A DNA stretch of 64,000 nt from Enterocloster clostridioformis (GCF_020297485.1 NZ_JAIWZC010000001.1:806001-870000), one strand, 5' to 3'. Positions 14,850 through 22,782 are shown, numbered from the stretch's first letter. The notes: generated by a model not told the origin, from the sequence alone. Translations and numbers: made by a program.

Positions 14850-15089
14850 ATGATGGATAAAAAGCGTATTCGCCAGACACTTAATGATTTTGTAGAACGG
14901 TATCTTCTTGGTGATGTTGATGGTGATTTCCGTTTTAACTATATTTGGATTCGTTCACAGTTGAGTTTTGCATTCAGCATTGATGCAATTACGATTGATG
15001 AGTTTGATGCTTTGTCTTCCGTTGTCCTTCACGCTTATAAAACTGACAGGAGGGGTCCAGAATGCGTAGACTTTCCAAGGCTCTCATAG
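14850..15089 (+). CDS. Early protein (79 aa), element 2
   Basis: First gene after the operator, from ATG 14850 behind AAGGAGG. Encodes MMDKKRIRQTLNDFVERYLL then a helical, acidic protein ending RRGPECVDFPRLS. In elements 3 and 4 a 65-residue gene precedes it, which is missing here. The stop overlaps the next gene. Not recognised; early position suggests a role in replication or regulation. Confidence 0.6.
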   Translation: MMDKKRIRQTLNDFVERYLLGDVDGDFRFNYIWIRSQLSFAFSIDAITIDEFDALSSVVLHAYKTDRRGPECVDFPRLS

Positions 15090-15262
15090 AGCAGGAACAA
15101 AATGAAACCAGTGTGGCGATATGCCGGGCCATGGCCTTGCATGACCAGTGCCGTGTGGATGTTCTTCAATATCATTTCGCCCGCCTGGAACATATTTTGG
15201 CTTACCTGGACGAAAAGACGGATTCCATCCCGTCCATATCCAGTGAGGTCCAGACAACATAG
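15062..15262 (+). CDS. Early protein (66 aa), element 2
   Basis: ATG 15062 after GGAGGGGTCCAGA, overlapping the previous gene by 28 bp. Encodes MRRLSKALIEQEQNETSVAI and a helical body. Nearly identical in element 3, diverged in the middle in element 4. Function unknown. Confidence 0.6.
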   Translation: MRRLSKALIEQEQNETSVAICRAMALHDQCRVDVLQYHFARLEHILAYLDEKTDSIPSISSEVQTT

Positions 15263-15348
15263 CTTGTTCTCCGGGGTATCCTTTTTCGGCTCTGCCCTGG
15301 ATTACATATAACAATCAATTAGTTAGTTGAGAAAGAGAGGTTTTGATT

Positions 15349-15609
15349 ATGGTATATGAGATTTTAGGCATTGAGAGATTCGAGGGTATCTCTAAAAAGA
15401 CTGGTAAGCCTTATGACTTCACCCGTTTCTATGCAGTTCCATCCAGACAGCCCGATAAAGTCCGTGGCCGCCGTGTGGAACAGGTTGACGTCTGGAACGG
15501 TGAATATGCCCCGGATATTTCTGGTATTCATCCAGAGGATTTTGTGGATATCTCCTATGGCCGCGGTGGTTTTGTCGAGGAATGCCGTCTGGTCGATTCT
15601 CCAAACTAG
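15349..15609 (+). CDS. Candidate ssDNA-binding protein (gV-like), element 2
   Basis: 86 residues from ATG 15349 after AGAGAGG. The pattern YEILGIERFEGISKKTGKPY is also found in the element 1 and element 4 proteins at this map position. Size and location in the early operon fit the protein that binds newly made single-stranded phage DNA. A TTAGTTAGT repeat lies 22 bp before the start, and Ff gV also represses translation at such leader sites; that parallel is inference. Confidence 0.45.
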   Translation: MVYEILGIERFEGISKKTGKPYDFTRFYAVPSRQPDKVRGRRVEQVDVWNGEYAPDISGIHPEDFVDISYGRGGFVEECRLVDSPN

Positions 15610-15622
15610 TGGAAGCGAAGTC

Positions 15623-15696
15623 CCCGGCCCCCGGTGTAGCCTAGGGGCCGGGAATACCCCCTTCCCCTTGACTACAGAAAGTGCCAGGTCCCTGGC
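15623..15696. other. GC hairpins, candidate origin or packaging signal, element 2
   Basis: CCCGGCCCC (15623-15631) pairs with GGGGCCGGG (15644-15652). Further on, GCCAGG and CCTGGC face each other at 15683-15696. The surrounding 100 bp is nearly invariant across elements 2-4 even though the gene before it differs in element 4. A filamentous-phage origin or packaging signal would show this pattern. Confidence 0.5.
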
Positions 15697-15770
15697 GGTA
15701 GCGATTCATCATGCCATGGATGTGCCTACGGGGTCGCGAACATAAGAAATCAATAGAAAGTAGTGGTTGG

Positions 15771-15989
15771 ATGAACATAGAACTTACGGAACGGGAACTG
15801 CGCTATCTTAACCGGGTGGTTAATGTCCGTCTGGATGAATTGATAGAACGCTGTGCCCGGATTCGCCGGATACGTTCTCTTGAGGATATTATTACCAGTG
15901 AGCGTTTTAGCATTGCTGAATCAGAAATTAAGGTCATGAAAGGGGTCCATGATAAGATTGCTGACGCCCTCTCTGACTGTAACATGTAA
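15771..15989 (+). CDS. Small helical protein at the element end (72 aa), element 2
   Basis: Encodes MNIELTERELRYLNRVVNVR and continues as a single long helical, charged chain. Start is uncertain: ATG 15771 has a weak ribosome site, and an in-frame ATG at 15711 would run through the hairpin region. Copies in elements 3 and 4 differ by only a few residues. It lies next to the attachment site, so a role in integration or replication is conceivable but unproven. Confidence 0.5.
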   Translation: MNIELTERELRYLNRVVNVRLDELIERCARIRRIRSLEDIITSERFSIAESEIKVMKGVHDKIADALSDCNM

Positions 15990-15994
15990 CAAGC

Positions 15995-16087
15995 TGTATC
16001 CTTGCATACTTAATAAAATAAGCTAACTATTCGCGATAAGTCTAGTTTAACGAATAGTTAAGGCTGATTTAAGTATATAAGGATACA
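15995..16087. other. dif-like junction between elements 2 and 3, nested inverted repeats
   Basis: Core arms AACTATTCG (16025-16033) and CGAATAGTT (16051-16059) flank a sequence with TAGTTTAACG. Outside them, TGTATCCTTGCATACTTAA (15995-16013) is matched inverted by TTAAGTATATAAGGATACA (16069-16087), 17 of 19 positions. The whole 93 bp can fold into one long hairpin as single-stranded DNA, like CTX attP. Confidence 0.65.
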
Positions 16088-16124
16088 TCTTTTAACACTT
16101 TTGTTAGGGGGTGTATTTTTTTTT

Positions 16125-17321
16125 ATGGTTAAGAAGTTTTTAAGTGCCCTGTTGGCGCTTTTTATCCTTTCGTTATTTCCCCTGACTGTTTTGGCCGGGG
16201 ACCTTCCTACATCTACCAATACGATTAATTGGTCAACGGTTGAGGTTTTTGCTTATGGTTCTGGAACCTATAAGAAATCCCTTGGTAAGGTTCAGGAGGC
16301 TGGCGGGCAAGGTGCTTTTGGTAAGGAATTTACACCTTCTGACGGTATGGGCATTCAAGGTTTTGTTTTGGTTCTCCCCCGCTCTTCTTTTCCAACAACT
16401 GGCAAGTGGAAGGCTCAGGTTTCCATCCAGACAAGTAGCACTTCATTATTGCTTGATAGGATGTATGCCCGTGGCCGTGTTAAAAGACCTAACGCTTCGG
16501 ATTTATCCGGCCAGCTTCCGAAGATTGCTTCGGATACTATTCCCCCTGACTTCTATACGGTTACATATAACGTGAATAGCCAGGCCCTCACCTCGGTTGA
16601 GTTCTTTTTCCCTTATGCGTTTCCTCTTTATGGTACGCAGAAACTTAACTTTTCCTCGGTCATTTCCTTCCGGGATTATGAATCCGGTAACATTAACAAT
16701 CCGGTTGCCCCTCTTCCGGATGCATCGGAACAGAACCAGGCAATTGCCAATTCGGTCCAGGATACGGCTAACAATACGGCGGCTTTGGTGCAGAAACAGG
16801 ATACTATCATTGAACAGATTGTGGATACCACTCAGACTATCAGTAATCAGCTCCATTCCTTTTGGGACCAGTTGGCGGGTGAGTTCACGAACATGTATAA
16901 CAAGATGAATCAACATCACTCTGAGGATTTAGCCGCAAACCGGCGCAATACAGAGGATATCATTGATTCCCAGGAATCCAATACCACGAATATCATTAAC
17001 AATAATAATGCAAATACAGATAAGCTTGCAAATGGTTATGATAAATCCCGTCTGGATAACAGTAATGCTCAGCTGAATGATTCTATTCACAACATGCAGG
17101 AAAATGAAAAACAGTTAATGGAGGATGTAAGCAATAACATTAATTCATTCCGTTATGATGATTATTTTACCCGTATTAAGGGACCTTTATCGGATATATC
17201 CTATTTTCTGAATCATATTTACAATAACATGAAAGGGTTGAATATCCCTATTGGCTTTTCCCTTACTCTCACGATTGCCATGCTCTGCATTGGTTATTAT
17301 CGGTTCAAAGGGGGGACATAA
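16125..17321 (+). CDS. Adsorption protein, pIII-like (398 aa), element 3
   Basis: Start ATG 16125, eleven bases after AGGGGGTG. Same plan as the element 2 protein: signal peptide, beta-rich domain, helical stalk with FWDQLAGEFTNMY, Asn-rich spacer and C-terminal anchor. It differs from element 2 at only a handful of residues (for example LSLFPL for LSSFPL), so both phages probably use the same receptor. Confidence 0.75.
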   Translation: MVKKFLSALLALFILSLFPLTVLAGDLPTSTNTINWSTVEVFAYGSGTYKKSLGKVQEAGGQGAFGKEFTPSDGMGIQGFVLVLPRSSFPTTGKWKAQVSIQTSSTSLLLDRMYARGRVKRPNASDLSGQLPKIASDTIPPDFYTVTYNVNSQALTSVEFFFPYAFPLYGTQKLNFSSVISFRDYESGNINNPVAPLPDASEQNQAIANSVQDTANNTAALVQKQDTIIEQIVDTTQTISNQLHSFWDQLAGEFTNMYNKMNQHHSEDLAANRRNTEDIIDSQESNTTNIINNNNANTDKLANGYDKSRLDNSNAQLNDSIHNMQENEKQLMEDVSNNINSFRYDDYFTRIKGPLSDISYFLNHIYNNMKGLNIPIGFSLTLTIAMLCIGYYRFKGGT

Positions 17322-17540
17322 ATGTTTCAGTTTTTTGATGCGGTTGCCGGGTTTGTTGAAACTGTGGTTAGCTTCATTGTCAACATGATTGCAACGCTTG
17401 TTCTTGTGATTGTTAATATTGTCCGTTCCGTTGGCTGGCTGGTGATGTGCCTTTCCTATCTCCCGCCCTGGATGGTTGGTTTTGTGGTTGTCCCTATCAG
17501 CCTTGCGGTTGTGTTCCAGATTCTTAATAAGGGGTCGTGA
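17322..17540 (+). CDS. Hydrophobic virion protein candidate (72 aa), element 3
   Basis: Directly follows the adsorption gene. Differs from the element 2 copy at two residues (Ser for Gly at 17, Val for Ile at 27). pVI-like by position. Confidence 0.55.
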   Translation: MFQFFDAVAGFVETVVSFIVNMIATLVLVIVNIVRSVGWLVMCLSYLPPWMVGFVVVPISLAVVFQILNKGS

Positions 17541-17548
17541 TGATTATG

Positions 17549-17773
17549 ATGCGTGATTTAATTGATTTTTGTATCTTTATTGTTTCGCAGATTGCTGTCC
17601 TTTTATTTGGCAGTGATTTAGGAGGATATTCATATGGTGATTTTCTGGTCGCTGTCCTTGTTGTTTCTGTGTTTGTTACTACGCTTGTCATTTCCTTCCG
17701 TGGTGCGGGAGGTAGTCCATCTTCCGTGGTCCGTCCGCCTAGGGCATCTAAACGTAGTGGTGGCTCTAAGTAG
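17549..17773 (+). CDS. Small membrane protein with basic tail, element 3
   Basis: Start MRDLIDF at 17549, with upstream in-frame ATGs at 17540 and 17546 also possible. Same overlap with the following gene as in element 2. One visible change, Gln for Lys near residue 14. Confidence 0.5.
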   Translation: MRDLIDFCIFIVSQIAVLLFGSDLGGYSYGDFLVAVLVVSVFVTTLVISFRGAGGSPSSVVRPPRASKRSGGSK

Positions 17774-18608
17774 TTTTTTCCTGCTCTCCTGCCCTCTCCT
17801 GGCCTATGCTGATACGGCTACACCCTCCAATGCGTCTAGGGTGGATGCAGATACGGATTTGGACATGGATGTGGATGATATATGGGTTGCTTCTCCTTCG
17901 GATGCAGCCTACACGGATGTGGATTTATTGATTGATGATAGAACCTTGATGGATATTGATGATTTTGAGGATTTAAAACGTGATGATTTACTCCGATACA
18001 TTTTATGCGAACTTGTTGCTATTCGTGATTCTTTTGGCGGTCCCGGTCTTGCTTCCTCCTCGGATGCTGCGCTTTCTTCCCTGGAGGATGCGCAGGATGT
18101 TTCTGACCTGGAGGAAGGCCCTACAGATATTATTCCTATGGATGCCCCTGTCCGTTCGGCGCGTTCGGTTTCTGCTTCTGACGATTATGTTAATGTACTT
18201 CGTTATGATGTTTCTATCTCGGGCCAGGAATATACCCTTCTCTTTCCTCCTGAGTATGCGGATTCCCTTTATGTAGACAGCCGGGGCCGTCTGTTCAATG
18301 TTTCGGCTAATGCCATTCAAGGCCGTCTGGTGGATGGGAATTTTAATCCATATGCGCAGACAGGTAAGCTTGTGTATCTTACTCCTTGTCTTGGCAATAA
18401 CTTTTACTCTATCAGGGAGTATGGCTCCCCCAACTATGTCAGGGAATATTATTGGAGTGCGGGCCGTCTCCAATACCGTGATACATACGTCAATATTCAG
18501 GTGAATCAATATCATCATATATTCAAGGTTTCTGACACGCTTACATATATCGTTGTCGTTCTGATAGGAGGTTGTTTGATATGTTTATGGAGAAAATCCT
18601 CGCGTTGA
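17634..18608 (+). CDS. Acidic secreted membrane-anchored protein (324 aa), element 3
   Basis: ATG 17634 after TTAGGAGGATATTC. Same architecture as the element 2 protein, with ATPSNAS, VASPSDA and ASSSDA motifs after the signal sequence and a C-terminal anchor. From about residue 110 onward the two proteins are almost identical. Confidence 0.55.
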   Translation: MVIFWSLSLLFLCLLLRLSFPSVVREVVHLPWSVRLGHLNVVVALSSFFLLSCPLLAYADTATPSNASRVDADTDLDMDVDDIWVASPSDAAYTDVDLLIDDRTLMDIDDFEDLKRDDLLRYILCELVAIRDSFGGPGLASSSDAALSSLEDAQDVSDLEEGPTDIIPMDAPVRSARSVSASDDYVNVLRYDVSISGQEYTLLFPPEYADSLYVDSRGRLFNVSANAIQGRLVDGNFNPYAQTGKLVYLTPCLGNNFYSIREYGSPNYVREYYWSAGRLQYRDTYVNIQVNQYHHIFKVSDTLTYIVVVLIGGCLICLWRKSSR

Positions 18609-18724
18609 TGGGGGATGTCCCTGTCCAGTTCTATCCGGTTTGTTATGCCTTTGGCTTCATTGCTTTTTTATGGATTGTGGATAAGTTCTTCCATATCTTT
18701 GTATCGCTGATAGACAGGCGGTGA
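18581..18724 (+). CDS. 47-residue membrane protein, element 3
   Basis: ATG 18581 after GATAGGAGG. Identical in sequence to the element 2 frame at 10915. Minor coat protein candidate. Confidence 0.6.
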   Translation: MFMEKILALMGDVPVQFYPVCYAFGFIAFLWIVDKFFHIFVSLIDRR

Positions 18725-18728
18725 TTAT

Positions 18729-18887
18729 ATGAACCTTAGTATTGTTATGAAGGTTGTTGAATGGATGTTTCATGAGTTATCACTTCTGTTTGATATCCTT
18801 TGGAGACATTCCTACTGGGTGGGGATGTTTGTGATTGGTCTGCCCCTTCTTAAGAAGGTTGTAGATATATTTAGGCGACTTTTATAA
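18729..18887 (+). CDS. 52-residue membrane-associated protein, element 3
   Basis: ATG 18729, 4 bp after the preceding stop. Identical to the element 2 copy at 11063. Minor coat protein candidate. Confidence 0.6.
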   Translation: MNLSIVMKVVEWMFHELSLLFDILWRHSYWVGMFVIGLPLLKKVVDIFRRLL

Positions 18888-18909
18888 ATTAATAAGGAGG
18901 TGTTTGTTT

Positions 18910-19194
18910 ATGTTGAAGATTAAGAATGCGGTTAAGAAGTATCGCTGTGTCCCTGTCGCCACTGGTGTTGCGTCTGTTGCTATGGCTTTCCCGGCTTTTG
19001 CTGAGGGGGCTACTCCGGCTACGGGCCTTGACAGCCTGTTAGCCACGTTTTCCGTGGTTACGGCCTGGCTCTGGAAGGAATGTGGGCTTCTGCTCACCTG
19101 GATTTTAAGCCAGCCTATCCTTTTGGCCGCCATGTGTCTGTTCTTCGCTGGCGCCGTGGTTGCGTTCTTCATGCGCATTTACCATCAGGTATGA
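18910..19194 (+). CDS. Major coat protein, pVIII-like, element 3
   Basis: ATG 18910 after AAGGAGGTG. The 94-residue precursor is identical to that of element 2, including the signal peptide ending FPAFA. Virions of the two phages would be built from the same coat and could be mixed if both are induced. Confidence 0.75.
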   Translation: MLKIKNAVKKYRCVPVATGVASVAMAFPAFAEGATPATGLDSLLATFSVVTAWLWKECGLLLTWILSQPILLAAMCLFFAGAVVAFFMRIYHQV

Positions 19195-19199
19195 TTCAG

Positions 19200-19219
19200 A
19201 AGGGGACCCCGGTCCCCTT
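19200..19219 (+). terminator. GC-rich palindrome after the coat gene, element 3
   Basis: AAGGGGACC / GGTCCCCTT, same as 11534-11553. Confidence 0.5.
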
Positions 19220-19238
19220 CCCCCATTGAGGTGATTTT

Positions 19239-19400
19239 ATGATTGATTTATTCAACCTTTTTATAGATGTGATTCTGTTCCCCATGTCCCCGGATGCCTT
19301 TACCCTTGATACGAATATTATGTGGCAGTTCATGCTTTTAATCCTGTTACCCGTTGGCCTTATCCGTATCACGAAACAGCTTGTTAAGGGGGTGTTTTAA
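19239..19400 (+). CDS. 53-residue membrane protein before Zot, element 3
   Basis: ATG 19239 after TTGAGGTGATTTT. Identical protein to element 2, stop overlapping the Zot start. Confidence 0.6.
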   Translation: MIDLFNLFIDVILFPMSPDAFTLDTNIMWQFMLLILLPVGLIRITKQLVKGVF

Positions 19401-20185
19401 TGTATGCGCTTTCTGTTCTACTCTTTGGCTTTGGCCTGTTTTGGATTGTCTTTTTTGCTTATCATTTCTTTAAGTATCGCAATCCATATAAGCTCTTTAT
19501 GGTCTTTGGCAAGAAAGGTAGTGGCAAGACTACGCTCATGTGTAAAATGGCACTTAAATACCGTAAGAAGGGGTGGCACGTCTATAGCAACGTGCATATA
19601 CCTGGAACTTATCACTTCGATACCGTTGATATTGGTGTTGCCCATTTTCCTGAAAATTCTATCCTGCTTATAGATGAGGTGGGCCTTGTATGGGATAACC
19701 GTAATTTCAAGTCCTTCCCGGAACACGTAAAGGTTTATTTCAAATATCAGCGGCAGTATAAACATATCGTGTATCTGTTCTCCCAGTCCTTTGATGTTGA
19801 CAAGAAGATACGTGACCTTACTGACCATCTGTACATCATCCACAACTTCCTGAACTGCTTTTCCATTGCCAGGCGTATCACAAAGACAGTTGCCGTTGTC
19901 CATGCGGATAAGTCGGCCAGCGGTGAATCAAAGATAGTGGATGATTACAACATTGATTCCCTGCTCCTGGCCCCCTTCGGTTCCGTGCGTTTTACCTACA
20001 TCCCGAAGTATGTAAAGTATTTCAATTCCTACAATCCTCCCCAGCTCCCGGAGAAGGAGTTTGAATACATGCCGTTCCCGGAACTGGTGAAACAGGGGAA
20101 GCTGGGAGCGCTCCGCCGCGCGATGGCCGGCGGGCGCGTACAGCTTCATGAGGTCGTGAGGAAATGGAACCGTAAGAAACGGTGA
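19400..20185 (+). CDS. zot: Zot/pI-like phage assembly ATPase, element 3
   Basis: 261 residues with N-terminal span, Walker A GKKGSGKT and Walker B ILLIDE. Only three residues differ from element 2 (His for Tyr at 60, Leu for Phe in DSLLLAP, Gln for Leu in PPQLPEK). Confidence 0.85.
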   Translation: MYALSVLLFGFGLFWIVFFAYHFFKYRNPYKLFMVFGKKGSGKTTLMCKMALKYRKKGWHVYSNVHIPGTYHFDTVDIGVAHFPENSILLIDEVGLVWDNRNFKSFPEHVKVYFKYQRQYKHIVYLFSQSFDVDKKIRDLTDHLYIIHNFLNCFSIARRITKTVAVVHADKSASGESKIVDDYNIDSLLLAPFGSVRFTYIPKYVKYFNSYNPPQLPEKEFEYMPFPELVKQGKLGALRRAMAGGRVQLHEVVRKWNRKKR

Positions 20186-20187
20186 CC

Positions 20188-20221
20188 GACTTCGGACCCC
20201 TGTCTAATTAGGTCCGAAGTC
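20188..20221. other. Hairpin between Zot and Rep genes, element 3 (candidate origin)
   Basis: Same 11-bp stem GACTTCGGACC / GGTCCGAAGTC as element 2. The sequence after it begins to diverge, while the stem is unchanged. Confidence 0.45.
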
Positions 20222-20278
20222 CGTAAAAATTTTTTACACTTGTTTAGTAACTTAACTTTCTTTTAGGAGGTCCTGCTT

Positions 20279-21199
20279 ATGCTTTACTACTTCAATCCGT
20301 TCCTTGAGGATGGCATCTTTTATTCCTGTGATTCCCTCCGGTACTCTTTTGAGTTTCCGGACGTAGATACAGTTGAATCCTTCCTTTCCTTTCTCTCCCA
20401 TCTTCCAGGCTGTACGCACTATCATTCTTTAAAGGATTTTGATTACCGATACCTTTTTGTGTTTGGTATCAAAGGATTATCATTTTCCATTGGACTTTGT
20501 ATGAATGGTGTAAAGAAAGAAACAGTTTTACAGGGTTTCCTGGACTTTAACCCAAACAAGATACTTGGTGAGATTGCTTATGATGATGGGTTCATGCGTA
20601 CAAGTGTCTCCCCCTTCGACCAGGAGGAAACAGGGTTCAAAGACCTGCAAAGTCAGATAGGAGAAGTCTTAAGGATGGTCCTAAATGAGTTGTTCCCCAT
20701 AGTAGAAACAATAAAGATAAAAAGATGGGATTTAGCAGTGGACGTGCCATATGGCCGTGACTGTGTACAGCTTATCAAGGATAACAGGAAATACAGCCAG
20801 TTTTACAAATCAGCACAGGACTTTACAGAATATTTAGGATGCATGTCCTCTCCCGGCCGGGTAAAGGTCTACAACAAACAGATAGAGGCTAACCTTGATT
20901 ATCCCCTCACCCGGATAGAGGTTACGCTGGATAGCCTGGACTACATAGACTGCTGTCGGTGCTGGCCCAATGTCTATACCCGTAAAGTGATAGACCTGGC
21001 GGAATCAAAGGTCATGGTGCAGCTTCTTGCGGAACAGCCGGTAGACCGGATGGACTATTACCTCCGTCAGCTTTCCCGGCCTACAAAGTTAAAGTATAAG
21101 GCCCTGCTCCTGGACCGTCCCTTTGAGATTGAGGGTCCCATATTTAACAAGTTGCGCCGTCAGTTATTAAGATATCAGGAGGGAAATTTTTATGAATAA
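20279..21199 (+). CDS. Replication initiation protein (rolling-circle, Rep_trans-like), element 3
   Basis: 306 residues from ATG 20279 after TTAGGAGGTCC. Keeps KRWDLAVDVPYG and VKVYNKQIEA. Differs from element 2 mainly in residues 117-135 (ETGFKDLQSQIGEVLRMV) and near the C terminus. Element 4 shares the ETGFKDLQ version, so this segment recombines among copies. Confidence 0.75.
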   Translation: MLYYFNPFLEDGIFYSCDSLRYSFEFPDVDTVESFLSFLSHLPGCTHYHSLKDFDYRYLFVFGIKGLSFSIGLCMNGVKKETVLQGFLDFNPNKILGEIAYDDGFMRTSVSPFDQEETGFKDLQSQIGEVLRMVLNELFPIVETIKIKRWDLAVDVPYGRDCVQLIKDNRKYSQFYKSAQDFTEYLGCMSSPGRVKVYNKQIEANLDYPLTRIEVTLDSLDYIDCCRCWPNVYTRKVIDLAESKVMVQLLAEQPVDRMDYYLRQLSRPTKLKYKALLLDRPFEIEGPIFNKLRRQLLRYQEGNFYE

Positions 21200-21371
21200 G
21201 CCAGTTGGAAAAATCAAAGTCAATGTTTATCTGACCACGAAACAGTATGACCGCCTTTGCAGGTACATGGAGTTCTGTGAATGCTACTCCACCCCGGCTG
21301 AAATGGCAACAAGGCTTGTCCAGGTCGGCCTGGCCGAAGCAATCAAGCGTGGAGCGATTGAGGAGGATTAA
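21192..21371 (+). CDS. RHH-like small DNA-binding protein candidate (59 aa), element 3
   Basis: ATG 21192 overlapping the Rep stop. Same protein as in element 2. Candidate copy-number or regulatory protein. Confidence 0.5.
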   Translation: MNKPVGKIKVNVYLTTKQYDRLCRYMEFCECYSTPAEMATRLVQVGLAEAIKRGAIEED

Positions 21372-21375
21372 TCTC

Positions 21376-21561
21376 ATGAGTGAAGATGGCTCTTTATTTT
21401 GTAGTTTTGTTGTTGTTTTTCTTCCGCATCTTTTTATGCAATTTAATAACCGCTTCTGGGTAAAGCGGTTTCATGGTAAAAAGTTAGGTGATGATTATTT
21501 ATATATTTCCTATCTTGCTTATATTGTTTTTATATTTTGCTATTCTTTTCTTTTCCATTAA
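21376..21561 (+). CDS. Membrane protein (61 aa), element 3-specific
   Basis: ATG 21376, after GAGGAGG. Begins MSEDGSLFCSFVVVFLPHLF and has two hydrophobic segments around a basic FWVKRFHGKK loop. It keeps the length and topology of the 66-residue proteins of elements 2 and 4 but shares little sequence. Replacement of one membrane protein by a diverged one at the same site marks a variable, immunity-like locus. Confidence 0.5.
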   Translation: MSEDGSLFCSFVVVFLPHLFMQFNNRFWVKRFHGKKLGDDYLYISYLAYIVFIFCYSFLFH

Positions 21562-21578
21562 CTGTTTATTTATTTCAT

Positions 21579-21597
21579 CCCCGGCATAGAGCCGGGG
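21579..21597. terminator. Bidirectional stem-loop, element 3
   Basis: CCCCGGC / GCCGGGG with loop ATAGA and a following ATTTT. Same as 14024-14042. Confidence 0.6.
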
Positions 21598-21606
21598 ATT
21601 TTACTG

Positions 21607-21852
21607 TTATAGTGCTTTTGGCAATATGCCTTTTGCTTCCAGGACTTCCACCAGTGTGTCTATGTCTTGTCTGGTTTCGTTGGTTCCTTTCTTCACCTGG
21701 TATTCCAGGTTGGTTAGTCTTATGTCTATTTCTTCCAATTTGTTTTTTATAGCCTTGTTTTGTACTTTTAGAGTTTCTACACTATCATGAATTGGTTTAA
21801 GTTCTTCTTGTAGCATTCCTCTAATAGCTTCTAGCATTTCATTTTCATTCAT
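21607..21852 (-). CDS. Coiled-coil protein (81 aa), element 3
   Basis: ATG 21852. Heptad-rich body and the conserved C terminus LVEVLEAKGILPKAL, as in elements 2 and 4. It overlaps the end of the DUF2726 gene by 8 bp, so the two are co-translated. The heptads differ from the other copies. Confidence 0.55.
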   Translation of the reverse strand: MNENEMLEAIRGMLQEELKPIHDSVETLKVQNKAIKNKLEEIDIRLTNLEYQVKKGTNETRQDIDTLVEVLEAKGILPKAL

Positions 21853-22492
21853 ATGGGTTATCCTCCTTAAAATCCTTTAAAATCGCTTCTCGTCCATCCT
21901 GGTGTGTTGTGGATGGCTGTTTGTCTTTTTCATCTTCTTTAATTTGATTTATTTCATAATTTGGTATAGATATCGCAAGTTCATTTATGATTCTTTTTGT
22001 TACATATTCTGGTTTATTAGGTTTATCTGTATAAAAATTAATAAGTTTTATATCGGCTTGTTTGACAATTTCTTTTACTTTCATGTCTCTTTCTCGCCGT
22101 TTGTATTGTTGATGTGATATATCATTTAATTCAATTAAAAGTAGAATATTATAATTTTTATCAAATATACCAAAATCAATATTTCGATATAATTCATTTT
22201 GATATTTAAATTCACCTGTTTTTTGTATAATTGTAGCTAAATTTACTTGGGGTATGATAATTAAATCATATTTTTTAAGTTCATGTAACGCTGATAGGAA
22301 TTTTTTTTCTGTACAGGTAAGAAAGTTCTTTTTTTTATATTGATTTTTATTAATATTATTATTTTTTTCTGTGTTTTCTTCTGTCTTTTTAAATGTCTGT
22401 GTCGTTTGTACTGTTGATTTTCTTTTTTGATTGATTGCTTTAATTATCATAAAAATTATAAGTACAATTATTACTATGGATATTTCATTCAT
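21845..22492 (-). CDS. Membrane-tethered DUF2726 (putative nuclease-fold) protein, element 3 cargo
   Basis: 215 residues. An N-terminal membrane helix (ISIVIIVLIIFMIIKAI) and a low-complexity Lys/Asn linker precede a domain with NIDFGIFD, LLLIELNDISHQ and RRERDMKVKE, the hallmarks of DUF2726, which belongs to the PD-(D/E)XK-like nuclease group. The gene is unique to element 3 and markedly more AT-rich than its neighbours, so it looks like acquired cargo between the RHH repressor and the coiled-coil gene. A role against other phages or incoming DNA is possible but not shown. Confidence 0.65.
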   Translation of the reverse strand: MNEISIVIIVLIIFMIIKAINQKRKSTVQTTQTFKKTEENTEKNNNINKNQYKKKNFLTCTEKKFLSALHELKKYDLIIIPQVNLATIIQKTGEFKYQNELYRNIDFGIFDKNYNILLLIELNDISHQQYKRRERDMKVKEIVKQADIKLINFYTDKPNKPEYVTKRIINELAISIPNYEINQIKEDEKDKQPSTTHQDGREAILKDFKEDNPYE

Positions 22493-22529
22493 GTTTTTCC
22501 TTTCTTTTATCTTAAAAATTATATGATGT

Positions 22530-22772
22530 TTATTTTATGCTGATATCTCCATGTATATTGTTCGCTACAATTCCTTTATTGGTTTTAACATTGATTCCAG
22601 ATGTGCCTTGCATATCTTTTTCTATTAGGTCTTTTACGTATCCTGAAAAGCTTTTATAGCCTTTGCTTTTCATGTGTTCTTTAATTGTTGGTAACTCGTC
22701 CTTTTGTATGTATACTTTTTGTGGTGAATAATTATTTTCATTATATTCTTTGTTATATTTTGCATTGCTCAT
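22530..22772 (-). CDS. RHH repressor-like protein, element 3
   Basis: 80 residues from ATG 22772 after GGAGGGG. Predicted beta strand YSPQKVYIQK, two helices (TIKEHMKSKGY, SGYVKDLIEKDM) and a tail NKGIVANNIHGDISIK related to that of elements 2 and 4. The first CATAGTACTATG box (22783-22794) ends directly before its ribosome site, so binding would block its own expression. Confidence 0.7.
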   Translation of the reverse strand: MSNAKYNKEYNENNYSPQKVYIQKDELPTIKEHMKSKGYKSFSGYVKDLIEKDMQGTSGINVKTNKGIVANNIHGDISIK

Positions 22773-22782
22773 TTTGCCCCTC

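Larger units (their letters stand above)
8362..16024 (+). mobile_element. Element 2: integrated filamentous phage
   Basis: A 7,663-bp unit between dif-like sites. Order: pIII-like, small membrane proteins, acidic secreted protein, two small proteins, coat, small protein, Zot, Rep, RHH-like, membrane protein, then on the minus strand a small peptide, a coiled-coil protein and the RHH repressor, then the operator and an early operon with the SSB candidate. No integrase. Elements 2 and 3 match almost base for base from 8.4 to 13.7 kb and 16.1 to 21.4 kb. Confidence 0.85.
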
